From Mansonella perstans (Eukaryota > Nematoda > Chromadorea > Rhabditida > Onchocercidae), in contig JBAMDO010000380.1 of NCBI GenBank assembly GCA_037074765.1, positions 1-29,759 on the forward strand: a stretch of 29,759 bases of DNA, given 5' to 3'. Numbering within the stretch: position 1 is the stretch's first letter; every line of letters starts with the position of its first letter. The position numbers and the translations under genes are program-made. The notes under the pieces are model-generated. The model was not told the origin of the DNA. It was given only the letters and a program-made list of their open reading frames with translations, and made no database searches. This document shows, in pieces, positions 11,817-24,022 of the stretch.

Positions 11817-13229
11817 CAAGTTTATATGGGGTCAAAATGGAAATCTTTTCACTGGATCATAAAATTTTGAATCTCTTTCATTTATCAGATAAAATGAAAA
11901 CTTTGATATAACATGTAGTTGGAAATCCTGATTGTAAATCTTCTGGTTTATCGGAGAATTCTTTAGAAAGCTTGCATATTACTTAAAAATAAAGTGTAAG
12001 GATTCTTTTGAAACTTTGGCGCAGTGATTCGGATTTTTTGTGTTTCGAATTTTTATTTATATGGCTTGTTTTCAAAAATCTTTTTAGCAGAAAGAGTAAG
12101 TATAAATCTTTTGAAACAAGATCTAAACAAGATTTAAATTCAAAAAAGGCTGAGTTTAGATCTCTTCATCTTTCGATATGAATTGAACTACATCTTTTCG
12201 TGCAACAAAATTTTTTTCTTTTCAAATACTGAATCTGCGTATACATTTTTAACAAGGCAGTTGATGTTCGTATGTACATGATATACGACAGTTGCAAAAC
12301 GTTTTCATCTGCTTCATTGTTTGTACTTCGGGAAGTGATATTTCTGGACTGATATTGAATTATTATTTGTATGTTTCCATTCTTAGTTGATCTGTTATGA
12401 GGCCGGTATTATAAGTGAACTCCTGCCTGACTATGTTTTTGACATTTTTTAATTGGTAAGTTTGACAAATTGCGACAAATTTATATGAGAAATTTTTATC
12501 GGTTAGATATCCAGTATCAACTGCATTTAACGATCAATTAAGAATCACAGGACGCAACATCTATCAATACTTTTAGGATAGTAATGTAATTTTATAACGG
12601 TCTTCTTGATTTAGTGCAACTGAATTAAACCTTCTTAGGTCCTTGAAGTGTTTCGTGTCACTTTCACATTGTAACTGCATGAGGGAGCAATTACTTTAGG
12701 ATTTAATCGTAAGTGTATGCACAGATGTCTTTCTCGTGCAGTTTGACTCATCAGTGAAAGAGACTGAGTCACTTTTTTGGGTTTGTACATTTTTTATTCT
12801 TTTTTATCCGTTCTCTTTTCGTATTCATTTATATAATTACAGTTCTGATTGCTTCATAAGTCTTTAATTTTACTCCTATTCATGTATATTTTATCCATCC
12901 TATGCCTTTTCCAGTGAATCTATAGGATGTAAAATTATCCTGAAATGTTTTACTTCATCGTTGTGCTCGCTTTCAGTATCAATTTGTTTTTTTTTTTTTT
13001 TTTTTTTTTTAAAAATTCTGTACTTATTTTCCTGCAAATCACAGATGTTTTAAGATCGTCAGTATTTGGCATCTGAATGAACATTTGTATTTCTTCTAAT
13101 TCTGAATAAGATATTGAATTCATCAAGCGATTAACTGCACCGGAGTGTTTTTCTCTATTTATTAGTTTAACATCATTTGATTATTTTCGAGGGGAATGGG
13201 CATGTGTAATTAGTATTGGCAAATGGTTG
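11817..13229. other. ubc-13 to BAP31-like intergenic region
   Basis: No gene is supported. A likely poly(A) signal for ubc-13 (AATAAA) lies at 11988-11993, about 170 bases after its stop. A run of 24 T occupies 12987-13010, about 235 bases before the next start codon and on its sense strand. The rest is AT-rich DNA with ordinary complexity, probably the promoter of the BAP31-like gene. Confidence 0.5.
12987..13010 (+). repeat. Poly(T) homopolymer, 24 bases, upstream of BAP31-like gene
   Basis: A pure T run about 235 bases before the start codon, on the sense strand of the downstream gene. The same arrangement as the T-tracts upstream of ubc-8. Confidence 0.9.
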
Positions 13230-13241
13230 TTTGATTTTCAG
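13230..13241 (+). promoter_or_regulatory. Putative spliced-leader acceptor of BAP31-like gene
   Basis: TTTGATTTTCAG ends 4 bases before the ATG at 13246. This TTTTCAG consensus right before an initiator is typical of SL trans-splicing in nematodes and supports the start chosen. Confidence 0.7.
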
Positions 13242-13245
13242 GAAA

Positions 13246-15011
13246 ATGACACTTCAGTGGTTTGTTGTGGCAACCATTTTATATCTGGAAATAGCGGTTG
13301 TACTTTTGTTACTTCTACCTTGGATTCGTCCAACATTGTGAGTTATTTAAAAAGAAATTCTTGTTCATTACCGCTTATTGCTGAATAGATTAACATTTTC
13401 TCATTTCGTTTTTTTTTACAGATGGAGTAAATTCTTTAAAAGTCGCTTGGTGAAAACGTTTGAAAAACATGCAAATGTTTACTTTATTTCTGCTCTCTGT
13501 ATTCTTTTACTTCTTTTTGCAGGTTAGGTTTTTTTCCTTTTTTTGAATTTGTTTTCGAATCCTTTGGACAAATTTTTGTAACTGTCTTATAAATTACTTT
13601 TCTTATTTTAGATGCCATTCGAGAAGTGAAAAAATATGCAAGTGAAGTAGCAATAGAGGCTTCAATTCGTCATACCGCAGATTCAGAAAATGTTGTTCAC
13701 ATGCGGCTTTTCCGTGCGCAACGAAATCTCTATATTTCTGGTTTCGCACTCTTGCTTTTCCTGTTTGTTTTGAAAATTTTATTTGAAAGTTTGCGAAAAT
13801 GTGCTTTTTTTCTATACAGATTTTGAGAACGGTAGCAGATACTAGTGCCATTTACTTTTGAGGACTGGAAATATCTTCTCTCTGTACAGAAGTAGTTAAT
13901 GTAGAACTCATAGCGTTCTCTTTTTGGAAGTTTTTTTCTGTTTTTAGAGTTATTAAGCGGATATCTGCACTTCTTTCTCGTGGAGCTTTACTTGAAGCCG
14001 CTGCTGAAGCTGCAATGAAGCAAGCTGAAAGTGCAACCAAAACGGCAAAATCTTACATGGTACGAATAACTATAATACATAGAAACTGGCATTTCTATCT
14101 GTTGGGTAAACTTTGTGATGAGTATATTAGTCTTGCTCATTCGTGCTCAATTGATATAATTGACAACTTGTCAGTTATATCAACTAATGCAGTTGCTGAA
14201 ATTGTCAAATATCATGAGGATTTTGTTGCATGTTCATTTAAAAAAATCACTTTTCTTCCTTCGCATACTCCCAATGCTTTTCATCCAGTCTTTCATTAAG
14301 GAAAGGAATAATTTGAATATCATCAGCTGAGATTATTTGTTTTAGTATGGTGATAACGAAAAGGAAAAGGAACTAGAACGGCAACTGGAAGAGCTTGGCA
14401 AAGGTACTGCTTTTCCGCTTCTAACATTGGGATGCGACAAATATTCAGGATGTAGTATCTAGTGCCTATTAAGCTTGGACATATATGAACTTTTAGTTAA
14501 TGGCTTACAACTATTCTTTCTAAATAGATCTCACGCCATTGTTCCTTCAACCCGACATTAATACTGTTATCGATTAATATATGTTTCGTACTTAAATTAT
14601 TTTGAAGAGCTGAAATCAGCACAAGTAGACAGAGATGCTATGAAGGAACAAGCAGAAGGTCTACAGCGAGAATATGATCGTGTTTGTGGCTTGCTTAAAA
14701 TGGCCGAGGTAAACTTTTCATTTTTTTTAAATAGGTGATTGATCCCGTTTTGAAAAGGAAAAAAGCGGGAATCCTGGGATCGTTTTTTTAATTGAAGTAT
14801 TTAAATATCAAGGATAATGCTTTTAATCCATTTATTCTAATTACCCTGCTGTTCTATCGAAGAACATTTGACGCAGTTTTTATAATCATAAAACAACAAC
14901 ATAAAAAGAGGTACTTGTGAAAGTCGTGAAAAAATGGAAATTATACAAAATAAACTTTTTGAGGCATGTAATGTTTTTCAGAAAGCAAGTGGAGACAAGA
15001 AAGAAGATTGA
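13246..15011 (+). CDS. BAP31/BCAP31-family ER membrane chaperone protein
   Basis: B-cell receptor-associated protein 31 family: an ER membrane protein involved in sorting and quality control of membrane cargo. Exons 13246-13337, 13422-13522, 13612-13762, 13948-14059, 14346-14403, 14608-14708 and 14982-15011 encode 214 residues. Family hallmarks: start MTLQW, three membrane segments (about 6-26, 48-64, 105-118), KFFKSRLV, DAIREVKKY, HMRLFRAQRNLYISGFALLL, KQAES, then a charged coiled coil (about 155-205) with EGLQREYDR. It ends KKED, a dilysine KKxx ER-retrieval signal as in human BAP31 (KKEE). The exon 3 donor was placed at 13763 (CT|GTTTGT) because joining to 13948 gives LFLVIKRIS, collinear with the VVVIRRLVT stretch of fly BAP31; the ORF otherwise reads on to an intronic stop. 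The acceptor of exon 6 (TTTGAAG) is atypical, but phase allows no better one nearby. Confidence 0.94.
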
Positions 15012-16410
15012 TGTTTTTTATGTGCATTTTTGACCAGTTGCATACATATATGAAGTGTGATGAGTTTGATAGTCTTCATTTGTACTTTTTTCTTCGAAGC
15101 TACTTGTAGGTAATTTTTAAAACTAATCATTTAACTGTTGATTAATAGCAGGAACTATTGAACACTTATATTTAAAATTAAAAATACATTAGACAGGTGA
15201 TTCTACTTGCTTGATTCATTCATTTGTTCCTGTTGGGCAGATTTTTTTACGCATTTCTTTTGAGTTTCTTCATTTCTTATGTTTACGGTACGGTGTTTTC
15301 ATCTTCTTATAGGTGAGGAAAAAGCTATTTCAACAATGACTCGCGTGTTTAGTGAGAAGTTATATTTTTTGCTTATCTTTAATTTGGCTTACCGATGAAT
15401 TATTATGATTTGTGAGCCTTAATTATGGCAGAATTTTATTGATTGGATATCTGACGTCTGGCTGCGGATGCCACTTCCGTCACCTGATCCTTCGTTTTCA
15501 GTATCGCTTGCTACATATTATAGCTTACGTGAATTTTGGTATTTTACAAATAAATTCTGACATATTCTGTGAAGCAAGAAAAATGTGCCATGAAACGCGA
15601 CCTAGTGTTGGAAGTTTTGACAACTCGTTGAAATGTCCGGATCAGTTAAAAATTGTTACAAACGTCACTAAACATTGTTTGTAGGTAATTAGCTTTTCAC
15701 CAGGTAATCATAGTCCACTGAAAATCGCACAGCATATGTTTCACTTTTCCCTTTGCTGGACGGCCAACAACTTTCGCAAAAAAAGTGAACAACCTGTGAG
15801 TGTTAATATCATTTATTCAACATACATAATTTGTAAAAACAATAGTTTACTGATATTAGACATTCTTTTTAACATGGTTATGGGTTAACTAGGCTTGTTG
15901 GTGAAGAAAGAACAAATATGAAATTAAAATATTATAGCTTGCTCACTTTTGCTCACCTCCTTCTGATCTAAAGATGAAATTCACAAAAGAGTTTCAGCAG
16001 CAATCGAGATTTCTCGCTTTTTCGAAAGAGCTGAATGTGGAAAATTTCCAGAATCAAAGCAATTGTGAATTAGCGATATTATCTACAAAAGCAATTATCG
16101 ATTTAACATTCTAGCAAGAACTATTTCATAAATGCTTTAAAATAAATCTGCAGAAGTACTGATAAACTATAGGTGGATGAAAGGTAGTTTAAAGGGGTTA
16201 GAGAAAACGGTGAGGTATCCATAAAGGATTTTTTGGTGAATTATATAACTCGATATATCATTTTGATGTGCGAAGAAAACTAGAGTAAACTCATGAATTA
16301 CATAGACATTAAAAAATGAAGTAAAAATCGTATATGATTTCCTTGAGTGAATATAGTATGTACAGGAAAATCCATGGCTTTACCATTCATAACTGTTGTT
16401 GTACAACCAA
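15012..16410. other. Convergent 3' region between BAP31-like gene and ubc-8
   Basis: Both neighbouring genes end into this segment, so it should be mostly 3'UTR. A possible minus-strand poly(A) signal for ubc-8 (TTTATT on plus, 15812-15817) lies about 600 bases past its stop. A 90-codon plus-strand reading frame (15412-15684) has no recognisable homology, Cys/His-rich patches notwithstanding, and no splice context; I do not call it a gene. Confidence 0.5.
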
Positions 16411-18312
16411 CTACAGCTCCATTCCCTGTGTTTCGTCTGCAATACGTCCGTTAAATAGAAGATGTAAGAAGCTTAAGCATCAAATAAAAAAATTCTTACA
16501 CATAAAGCTTTATCATAACCGTAACTGTTCAAATAAAATGTGAAAATAGCAGTATTTGAAATTTACCTTCAGTAAAGTCAGATATGGTTGAACTCGACTC
16601 ATCTCCACTCGACGAGCTTTGAGGTTCCTTGTTAACTTCCTCCGTATTGATACAGTTCCTCAGAGCTTCCTCACTAGCATATTTAAGCACATATTCTGTA
16701 ATTGAAAGAGCTTATAGTAAACAGCCTCTAAATTCTGATTTATTTTCGAGAGCTACAACTCTTGCAGTCAATTGACAGATAGAAAGGAAAATACATACTT
16801 TTAGATATGGTGCATGAAAGTAATTATTTTATCAAACACCTCATATTTCATATCTCAAGATAATTTGTGACCACGAACCTCGGCACTTTTTCTTGAATTC
16901 TTCAGGCTTATGCAGGTACAGCGCAGCAGCATCACCGTTCAACGGATCCGTTGGATTAGGATAGGTTAGCAGTTGCGGTAAGAATGATTCGAAAATGTTT
17001 GCGAGATCTGTAAATGTTAAAAAATGCCTTCAGTACATATGCATTTGTGCATTACCTAAACTATTAATTCCAATCTATTTTATAATTACCGTATAGAGCA
17101 GTCCAAGCTTGGTTAATTACATCAAGGCAAACAGTGCCCGATGCTTCATCGATGTTGGGATGATAAATGCGATTCATGAAACCAATGGATGGTGATTTGA
17201 AGGGGTACTTTTCCGGCAAATCAACGCGAACACGCCATACTCCTCCTTCATAAGCAGCTAGAAAAAGTAAAATTCGGTGCAAAAATTCAATTTTTCACAA
17301 ATTTCTCTCGATAATGATACTTGGAGTCCATAGATCAATTTGTTGGTGAATTAAATGGTTGACATAGTAAGTTTGCTATTATAAATTAAAATAAGATGCT
17401 CTGTTTTGAATGCTTGGTAAGCTTTGTGTCGCACTCTTATACATGTGTAAAACTTGCTAAATTAAGTAAAACATTTTGTCGCAATTTAAGAATTTATTCA
17501 ATGAAGACAAGAACAAAGACTTACTGCCTTTCGGACCATGAAACTTCACAGCAAACTCATTAATCCCACCTGTAATTGTTACTTCATGCTTACTTTCGAT
17601 CCTAAAAATGATATGATGCAGAAGATGTTGTTGCTTGGTAATTAATAGATAACAATCAATATTATTGAATGTATTTTTTGAAAAAGATTACAGCATATTC
17701 TTACTCTTACGATGAATTTCTAGTATGTAAGGTAAGGAAGATCAAAGTTTCGACAAATTTCGGAAAAGAAGCAAAAGTAAAAAGAAAAATTTAGGGTGTT
17801 TATTTTCTACTCTGATTATTGTTAAAAAAAAAATTTCCGAAAAAAGAATCTCACACTTTTTTATCATAATGTTTACTATTAAAATTTTTTTTTTCAATAA
17901 CAAGATGGAGCATATAACTAAATGCAAAAAAAGGAATATAAAAATTTTCTGTCATTTTAATCTATGGTATGTATCTATTATGTTATATTTTATTACTACG
18001 GTATATTTCTTTTGATAAGCAATCCGTACAAATTTCTTGTTCCAATATCTATTTAATTAATGATATAAAAACCCTTTTGTACCCCTTTTTATGAATAATA
18101 ATGCAATTTCTTTTCAGATTTCCATTTCTCTGCTCGATTTAATCATACTGATAACTTGATCAATATGCAATCATTATCACTTACTTTGATTGCATTTACG
18201 TTCTTTTATAAGAAAATTATCGATCGAGAAAAGGAAAAATATGCAAAATATAAACTTACAACTTTATCACATCTGTATCCATTCTTCGTTTACCAGCACT
18301 TGGTGATGACAT
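16411..18312 (-). CDS. ubc-8: Ubiquitin-conjugating enzyme E2 UBE2H/UBC-8
   Basis: E2 of the UBE2H class (partner of the CTLH/GID E3 ligase in other eukaryotes). Six exons, in transcript order: 18312-18260, 17601-17525, 17257-17090, 17007-16879, 16695-16567 and 16436-16411, for 193 residues (human 183). Seen: [18 protein letters not shown] at the N-terminus, [46 protein letters not shown] with catalytic Cys87 and HPN at 76-78, [23 protein letters not shown], and an acidic Ser-rich tail [10 protein letters not shown] ... [13 protein letters not shown] that mirrors the human UBE2H C-terminus. The first exon (53 bases) and last exon (26 bases) are tiny and were found by matching the conserved ends and phases. 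The first intron (17602-18259) is the longest in the gene. The tail insertion [16 protein letters not shown] is longer than in human. Confidence 0.97.
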
Positions 18313-18600
18313 TTCGACTTAGTTATTGCTTGAATTAAGGAAGAACCACCACAATCCTATGTGTAATGATGATTCAAATGACAATCGTTTAATTAATTGT
18401 CATCTCTTAACCATCAAATGCAAATCTAACTGTTAAGAAATAAAATTTGGGACAGTAAATAAAAGTTTAACAATTATTGATTTTTTATGGAAAACTCAGC
18501 TTATACATAATAATATCATAAATAATGCATTATCCTTCTTTTTGGATGTATGTTTATCCTTTGCACACATTACATTACTATTAAACAAAAATAAATCAAT

Positions 18601-18868
18601 AAAAAAAAAAAAAAAAAAAAACCACTTATAAAAAGAAATAGAACCATTTTCCGAAAAAAAAAAAAAAAAACTTCAATTATGAGAGATTTTTTGAAATATA
18701 TTTTTTTTTTGCAACTATAACTCTATTACATATAAATTTGTTGAAAATGAAAAAAAAAAAAAAAAAAAAAAATCAACTTTTTTATCAATTATATTTGATG
18801 AATAATATATACAATAAGAAAGAGTAAATTTTAAATATTTGGAACAAAAAAAAAAAAAAAAAAAAAAA
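18601..18868 (-). promoter_or_regulatory. Cluster of four T-tracts upstream of ubc-8
   Basis: Four A-runs of 21, 17, 23 and 23 bases on plus read as T-tracts on the ubc-8 sense strand, 290-560 bases upstream of its ATG. Repeated sense-strand T-blocks upstream of genes are known from Caenorhabditis promoters, where they are linked to nucleosome depletion. A promoter role here is inferred. Confidence 0.35.
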
Positions 18869-19500
18869 TTGATAATAATATTAATTTGTTATTATTATTT
18901 AGGAAGATAATTGTTTTTGAAATTACATAATTATTGCTTAACATTCTTATGAACTGATAATGATAATGTAAAATGGAATTGAATGAATGATAGAAATATT
19001 TGAATTAAGCATAATCGAAGCAATTTCACACGTAAAATTCCTTTCATATAACCTGAAAATAAATTTATGTTTTTTTTTTTTTTTTTTTTTTTTTTTTGAG
19101 CGAAAAAATAAAATGCTTAAAACAAAAAATTAATTCATATTGGCTAACAAATAGCTCAATTCATTTATTGGATCAATAATGTTAAACAATAGATACCGCT
19201 ATTGTTTCTTAAATTTTTGTTTACATAATATGGAATATATTATTTGCTATACTTGGCATTTTCTATAAATTTTAGTATTCATAAGGGAAATATTGAAAAA
19301 TTTAAAATTACTCTAAATAGTATCCTAATATAATTTTACTAGGTGCACGTAATCATAATGCCTTAGAAAATTTTGCACGCCTAGCAAAAACGATTGCTGT
19401 CAACGCCTGAGAACGTTGAAATCAATGAATATTGGATTGTGTGTACAGGTCTGTCTGTCTGTCTATGTAAGTGTGTGTCTGTCTATGCCTAATCTAATGT

Positions 19501-19756
19501 GTGTAGTGTGTGTGTGTGTGTGTGTGTGTGTGTATTTGTCGATGATGGTTAGCGTGCCTGTTGTTGTTGTATATAGATTGATGCCACTTTCTTCTATTGG
19601 ACGGTTCCTCATTTTCACTAACCATAATATCTTTTCCGTTAGAAATATATATATATATCTCTCTTTCCTTTTTTTCTCTCTCCCTCCCTCTCTCTCTCTC
19701 TCTCTCTTTTTCTTTCTCTATAGATATATTTATTTATTTATTTATATATATATATT
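19501..19756. repeat. Compound microsatellite (GT)n, (AT)n, (CT)n, (TTTA)n
   Basis: Successive simple arrays: GT near 19501-19533, AT near 19645-19657, CT with CCCTCC interruptions near 19675-19707, and TATTTATTTA / TATATA near 19724-19756. Reading frames here are repeat translations. Confidence 0.9.
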
Positions 19757-20514
19757 CATTTCTTAATATTTTTGTAAATACCAGAAAATTGGTACTTATT
19801 ATGAGTAACTAACTTAGATATCTTGTTTTAATTGTTGCATATTTTCAATGGATATAAGTATAAAATGAAGTAAATTGATTGATTATTTAGTGCAATAATT
19901 ATTACACTAAAAATTACAATAAAGATAATTTAAAGAAAGTTTAAAATTGATTGATTCATTTAAATTAATCATTTGGAAATATTATAATACATTTTCCAAA
20001 TGATTAAATATTAATAATTGTAATAAAAAGAAAATTTGATACAAATATTTGAATTGAAATGTAAAAAGAAGGAACGAAGAAAAGAGATAAAAATGAATCG
20101 GCAATCTGATTGACAAAGAAAGAAACTAATATTATATGTATGGCATTGAGGATAGCTTGTCAACAACATACGCTAATGAGGTCCTGCCGTAGTAATATGA
20201 TGGCTGTGTGAAATTAAACAGACTTGCTTTTATGGGTGTACACCAAACCAACCACCTCATAACATAACAAGGGACCTAAACAAATATCAACATTACAAAT
20301 TTATTTCTCTCTCATTCAAAATTCGTCTTTCTTCCTATCTTTACAGGTCAATGAATTTTAAAATTTTCACTTCCTAGCAGCAATCTTTTCCGATCTTCTA
20401 TCTGTGATCAATTTAATAAGTCAGCCAGCTGTTGCCAGAAGACAAGTTGTAAACAACCACAAGCAGCAGTAGGTCTCTCTCTCGTAACCTTTAAGTGCAG
20501 AAATATCAGTAGGA

Positions 20515-20691
20515 ATGATGATGAAGAAGAAGAAGAAGAAGAACAACAACAACAACAAGATGGGTCTATCTATGCTTTCACAGTTTGTGCACCAAGGAAA
20601 AAGGCATTTGCATCTTCAAACTGATACGACGACGACGACGACGATGACGACGACAACGACAACGACAACGACAATAATGACAATACTCTGA
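20515..20691. repeat. Trinucleotide-repeat cluster (GAA/AAC and ACG arrays)
   Basis: ATG triplets lead into about six AAG, five AAC, a unique segment of about 70 bases, then six ACG and a mixed ACG/ACA series. All arrays share one plus-strand frame that stays open for 58 codons (ATG 20515 to TGA 20689-20691), giving poly-Lys, poly-Asn and poly-Thr. No homology or splice context supports translation, so I list it as a repeat. Confidence 0.7.
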
Positions 20692-21907
20692 TGAACGAAC
20701 AAAATTTCAATATCACAACAATATATAGTTGGAGAAAAATGTCACCGGAATACCTGATGATGATGATGAACAGAGTAAGGTATAACACTTCAATACTTTC
20801 GAGACAAATGTTAAAAGATCAAGAAAAAAAAAAAAAAAAACATAAACACATCACATACAAACAAAAAAATATTGAATCGCATGAATGCTTCGATTTTTCT
20901 ACAAAGCCTATATAAATGAAAAAATTTCGGGGGTTGCGGGAGAGGGGGAAATTATCAAACGAAAAAAGATTTCACAAAAAAGCAATTTTCCAAACAAGAT
21001 TTTTCTAGATCATTTTTTTTTTATTTCTTGAAAAAAAAAAAACTATTTGATTGGAAAATTAAAATTTCCAAAAAAAAAAAAGATTAAGGTGAATTTCAAC
21101 ATAAAAACTATTTTTGGTATCAATAATTTTGAAGAATTTTTTTTTTTTTTTCAAACATATTGTTGATTTACGTTTAATTTACTAAACAATCAGCAATGTA
21201 TAAACTATCGAATGTTATTTAAATACAAATAGTCCAATAGCTAGCTAGCTAACCTATAAGGAATCATATCCAAAGTTGTTGTGCTTTAGTGCATTGAATT
21301 CTGCCAACTTTAAGAGAATCATTCTATTATTGAACAAACTAAATAACATCTTCCCAAATGATGACATATCTGATGCAGAATTTCTTCTAATGCTGCTTTT
21401 TTTTTTTTTTTTTTTATCCCTCATTTTAAAAAAAAAAGTGAAATGTGATGAAATTATATAAAAAAGATCAAATTAAAATAAGGAAAAAATTATAAGATTT
21501 TATTTGAGATATTTATTTGCAAAATATATAATTTGTATATAATAATTATTGATTCAAAATACATACATTCCTTCCTGAAATATACAATTGAAAATTTTCG
21601 AAAATTATTGAAATTTTTAATGATGATATGAAAAAGGAAAGAAATTTCACACTTGTGTTATTACGTCAGTAAGATAGAAATTCGTTATATCCAAATAAAA
21701 CCATCTAAACAAATCCCATTGAAAATTTCAATAAATTCAAAGTGAGCCGAGCCATTGGGAGGAGAAGAACTGAGAGGCGGGGGAAAAAGGTGAAATTGAT
21801 GGATGAAAAAGGGAAGGGAAACATATAGCACACAGCAATACATTTATAGATATATTTATTAATACTACTCAGATGATACAAACATAAATGGACGATGAAT
21901 GGACAAA

Positions 21908-21935
21908 TGGATTGGATGGATGGATGGATAGATGG
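21908..21935. repeat. (TGGA)n short tandem repeat
   Basis: Runs of TGGATGGATGGATGGATAGATGG, with a related GATAGATAGATAGATT tract at about 22074-22089. Simple sequence only. Confidence 0.8.
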
Positions 21936-23308
21936 AATCGATGCCTCGTTGAATGAAATCGTCTTGTCTTGTTGTGCCTTTAAATAGAAAAGAGTGAAAT
22001 ATTGAAGAGAGAAAATGGTCGACAAATGAAAATAAAATGTCAATTGTTGTTTAACTAGTATATTTATTGGCTCGATAGATAGATAGATTGGAAAAAAAAA
22101 AAAAAAAAAAACAAAATAATAAGCTATTTTATAAACAAATCATGCAATGATATGAGCAATTTCAAGTTGATTCGTTTCAAAATGAACAAATATAAATAGT
22201 AAATTTTATCATTGTTATCAACTCATTCAATTCTAATATATATTTATATATAAACATTGAATTATTATATCTTTTTATTTTGTCATTGCTATTTTAAGAA
22301 AGTTACAAAATTTAATTGAATTATTATTTAGAAATTTTATCAACACATTTGATCAATGTGATTATTTTTAAGCAGCAAATACTTCATATTTGTAATAAAA
22401 AAAAAAAAAAAAAAAAAAAAAACAATATCATAAATGCTAAATAATTTTCATAAGTAGCATATTCACATTTCCATATTTGCCAAAAATGCTTGCTGAATCC
22501 TCAAAAATTTGATTTTGTTTTTTTTTTTTTTTTTTTTTTTTTTAACGAAACGCTATTTCTAATTCATTAATCAATCGATAAATAGATTTTTGCATTTATA
22601 TTCATAGATACTACGTATGAATAATATAAAATCAATTGTAATTAGAGATCGTAGAATGTATAAAGTTGGATTTTAATTTTCAATTTTGCAAAATATACAC
22701 TAATACTATCCAAGTAAACTAGTTTTAGTTTACTATGGTTTTTGTGATAAAGAAATGAAACAATATGCAAACGGAAATTTTCGCCAGAACATTTAACCTC
22801 TCTCAAATCGTTTTTAGAAAATTAAAATGATCGCTACTGAATTCTCAGGGCTGCACGATCAAAGTAATTATAACACAAAATGCATTCAAGAAATTGAAGA
22901 AATGGAAGAAACGATATCTCCATAACAATTCATCATGCTTATTTGACAAGTTAAAACTTTGAACAAACAATTATTATTAAATTATGATTAAAGAATTATT
23001 ATTCATTAGGTATACACAATAGCTGTTTATGAGATGACAAGTAATTGATATAGTATGCTATGAAATTATACATTATGAAAGACAATGCAAGTAATTTCAG
23101 TATTTCAATTTTTTAGATATCATTAATTTTATTAATAGCTTAGCTTTAAGGATATAATTCACATAAGTTTCATAATATAAAATTAGAAAATTCATTATTT
23201 ATTGATTTATTGGATTGTGAACTTTTCTGCCAACTTAATCTCAAACCATCAATTTGATGGGACAGACTTTGAAGAAGTAAACAATTTTATGTGAATGAAA
23301 TAATGCAG

Positions 23309-23328
23309 AATATATATATATATATATA
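23309..23328. repeat. (AT)n microsatellite
   Basis: About ten AT dinucleotides, followed by GTATTTATATG. Simple-sequence DNA. Confidence 0.9.
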
Positions 23329-23424
23329 TGTATTTATATGCCTGACTGCTCCCTTATTGCTCATTCTTGTATTTATCAAAGATAGGATCTGTTCATGAAA
23401 CTACCAGCCTGCATTAGAATGAAT

Positions 23425-23486
23425 GGTCATTCGGTCAACATTATAACGGTCATTCGGTCAACATTAGAATGGTCATTCGGTCAAAT
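23425..23486. repeat. 23-bp tandem repeat, 2.7 copies, containing GGTCA direct repeats
   Basis: Units start at 23425, 23448 and 23471. Each begins GGTCATTCGGTCAA, that is, two GGTCA boxes separated by three bases. The first two copies are full length (23 bases) and differ at only a few positions; the third diverges after the second box. The spacing resembles a nuclear-receptor DR3 element. It lies in intergenic DNA about 1.8 kb downstream of the lin-1 stop. Confidence 0.85.
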
Positions 23487-24022
23487 CAATGGTTTCCTCC
23501 ACTTCACAATTCCCCTATACTTTAACCTTGTCTTTCCTCTCCTTTATATCATACTTAACTTACTGTAACTTACTGTTTTATGTGAAAATCACGTAACAAT
23601 CAAATTTCTTCCACATTCTTTCAACTATATAAATTAAAGAATAGCTAAAGAGAGCTAAAGATGATTGTAACAAACTTTAAATGAACAACATAATCGTAAC
23701 TGAAAAATTGCAAATTACCAATGATATTCACAAATTCTTCTTCCGTTCCGATATGTTATGTTAGCGGTAAGCCAAAGTGTTAATTGTAAAATTTCTTATC
23801 GTTCATTTTATTTTTTTCAATTGAAAAAATTATTTTGAGCGTGAAGTAAAGCAACGCTTTAACTTCACTAATTTGACTGGAACAAGCAACTGGGACAGTG
23901 CAGCTTTTTTATGTTTGTGTTATTTTTATCATTTTGCTAGCTTTTAGAATATTAAAAAAAAATACACATTGATTTTGCCTTCAAAAATTTAAATTCGATT
24001 AACCTAAGCGTGAGAGTCGAAA

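Noticed and set aside
13852..14040. 62-codon minus-strand ORF
   Set aside because: Shadow of the BAP31-like exon at 13948-14059 plus intron; no independent support.
14015..14299. 94-codon plus-strand ORF
   Set aside because: Only its first part is coding (BAP31-like exon 4, ending 14059 at a GT donor); the remainder is intron read-through.
15412..15684. 90-codon plus-strand ORF with several Cys and His
   Set aside because: No family resemblance, no acceptor or donor pattern, and it lies in the shared 3' region of two convergent genes.
19416..19812. Two ORFs of 71 and 116 codons
   Set aside because: They are translations of GT, CT, AT and TTTA microsatellites.
20570..20788. 72-codon minus-strand ORF with Leu-Ser and poly-Ser runs
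   Set aside because: Translation of the ACG/ATG trinucleotide arrays on the opposite strand.
21705..22043. 112-codon minus-strand ORF rich in Ile, Pro, Ser, His
   Set aside because: Its centre is the TGGA tandem repeat; no homology or splice context.
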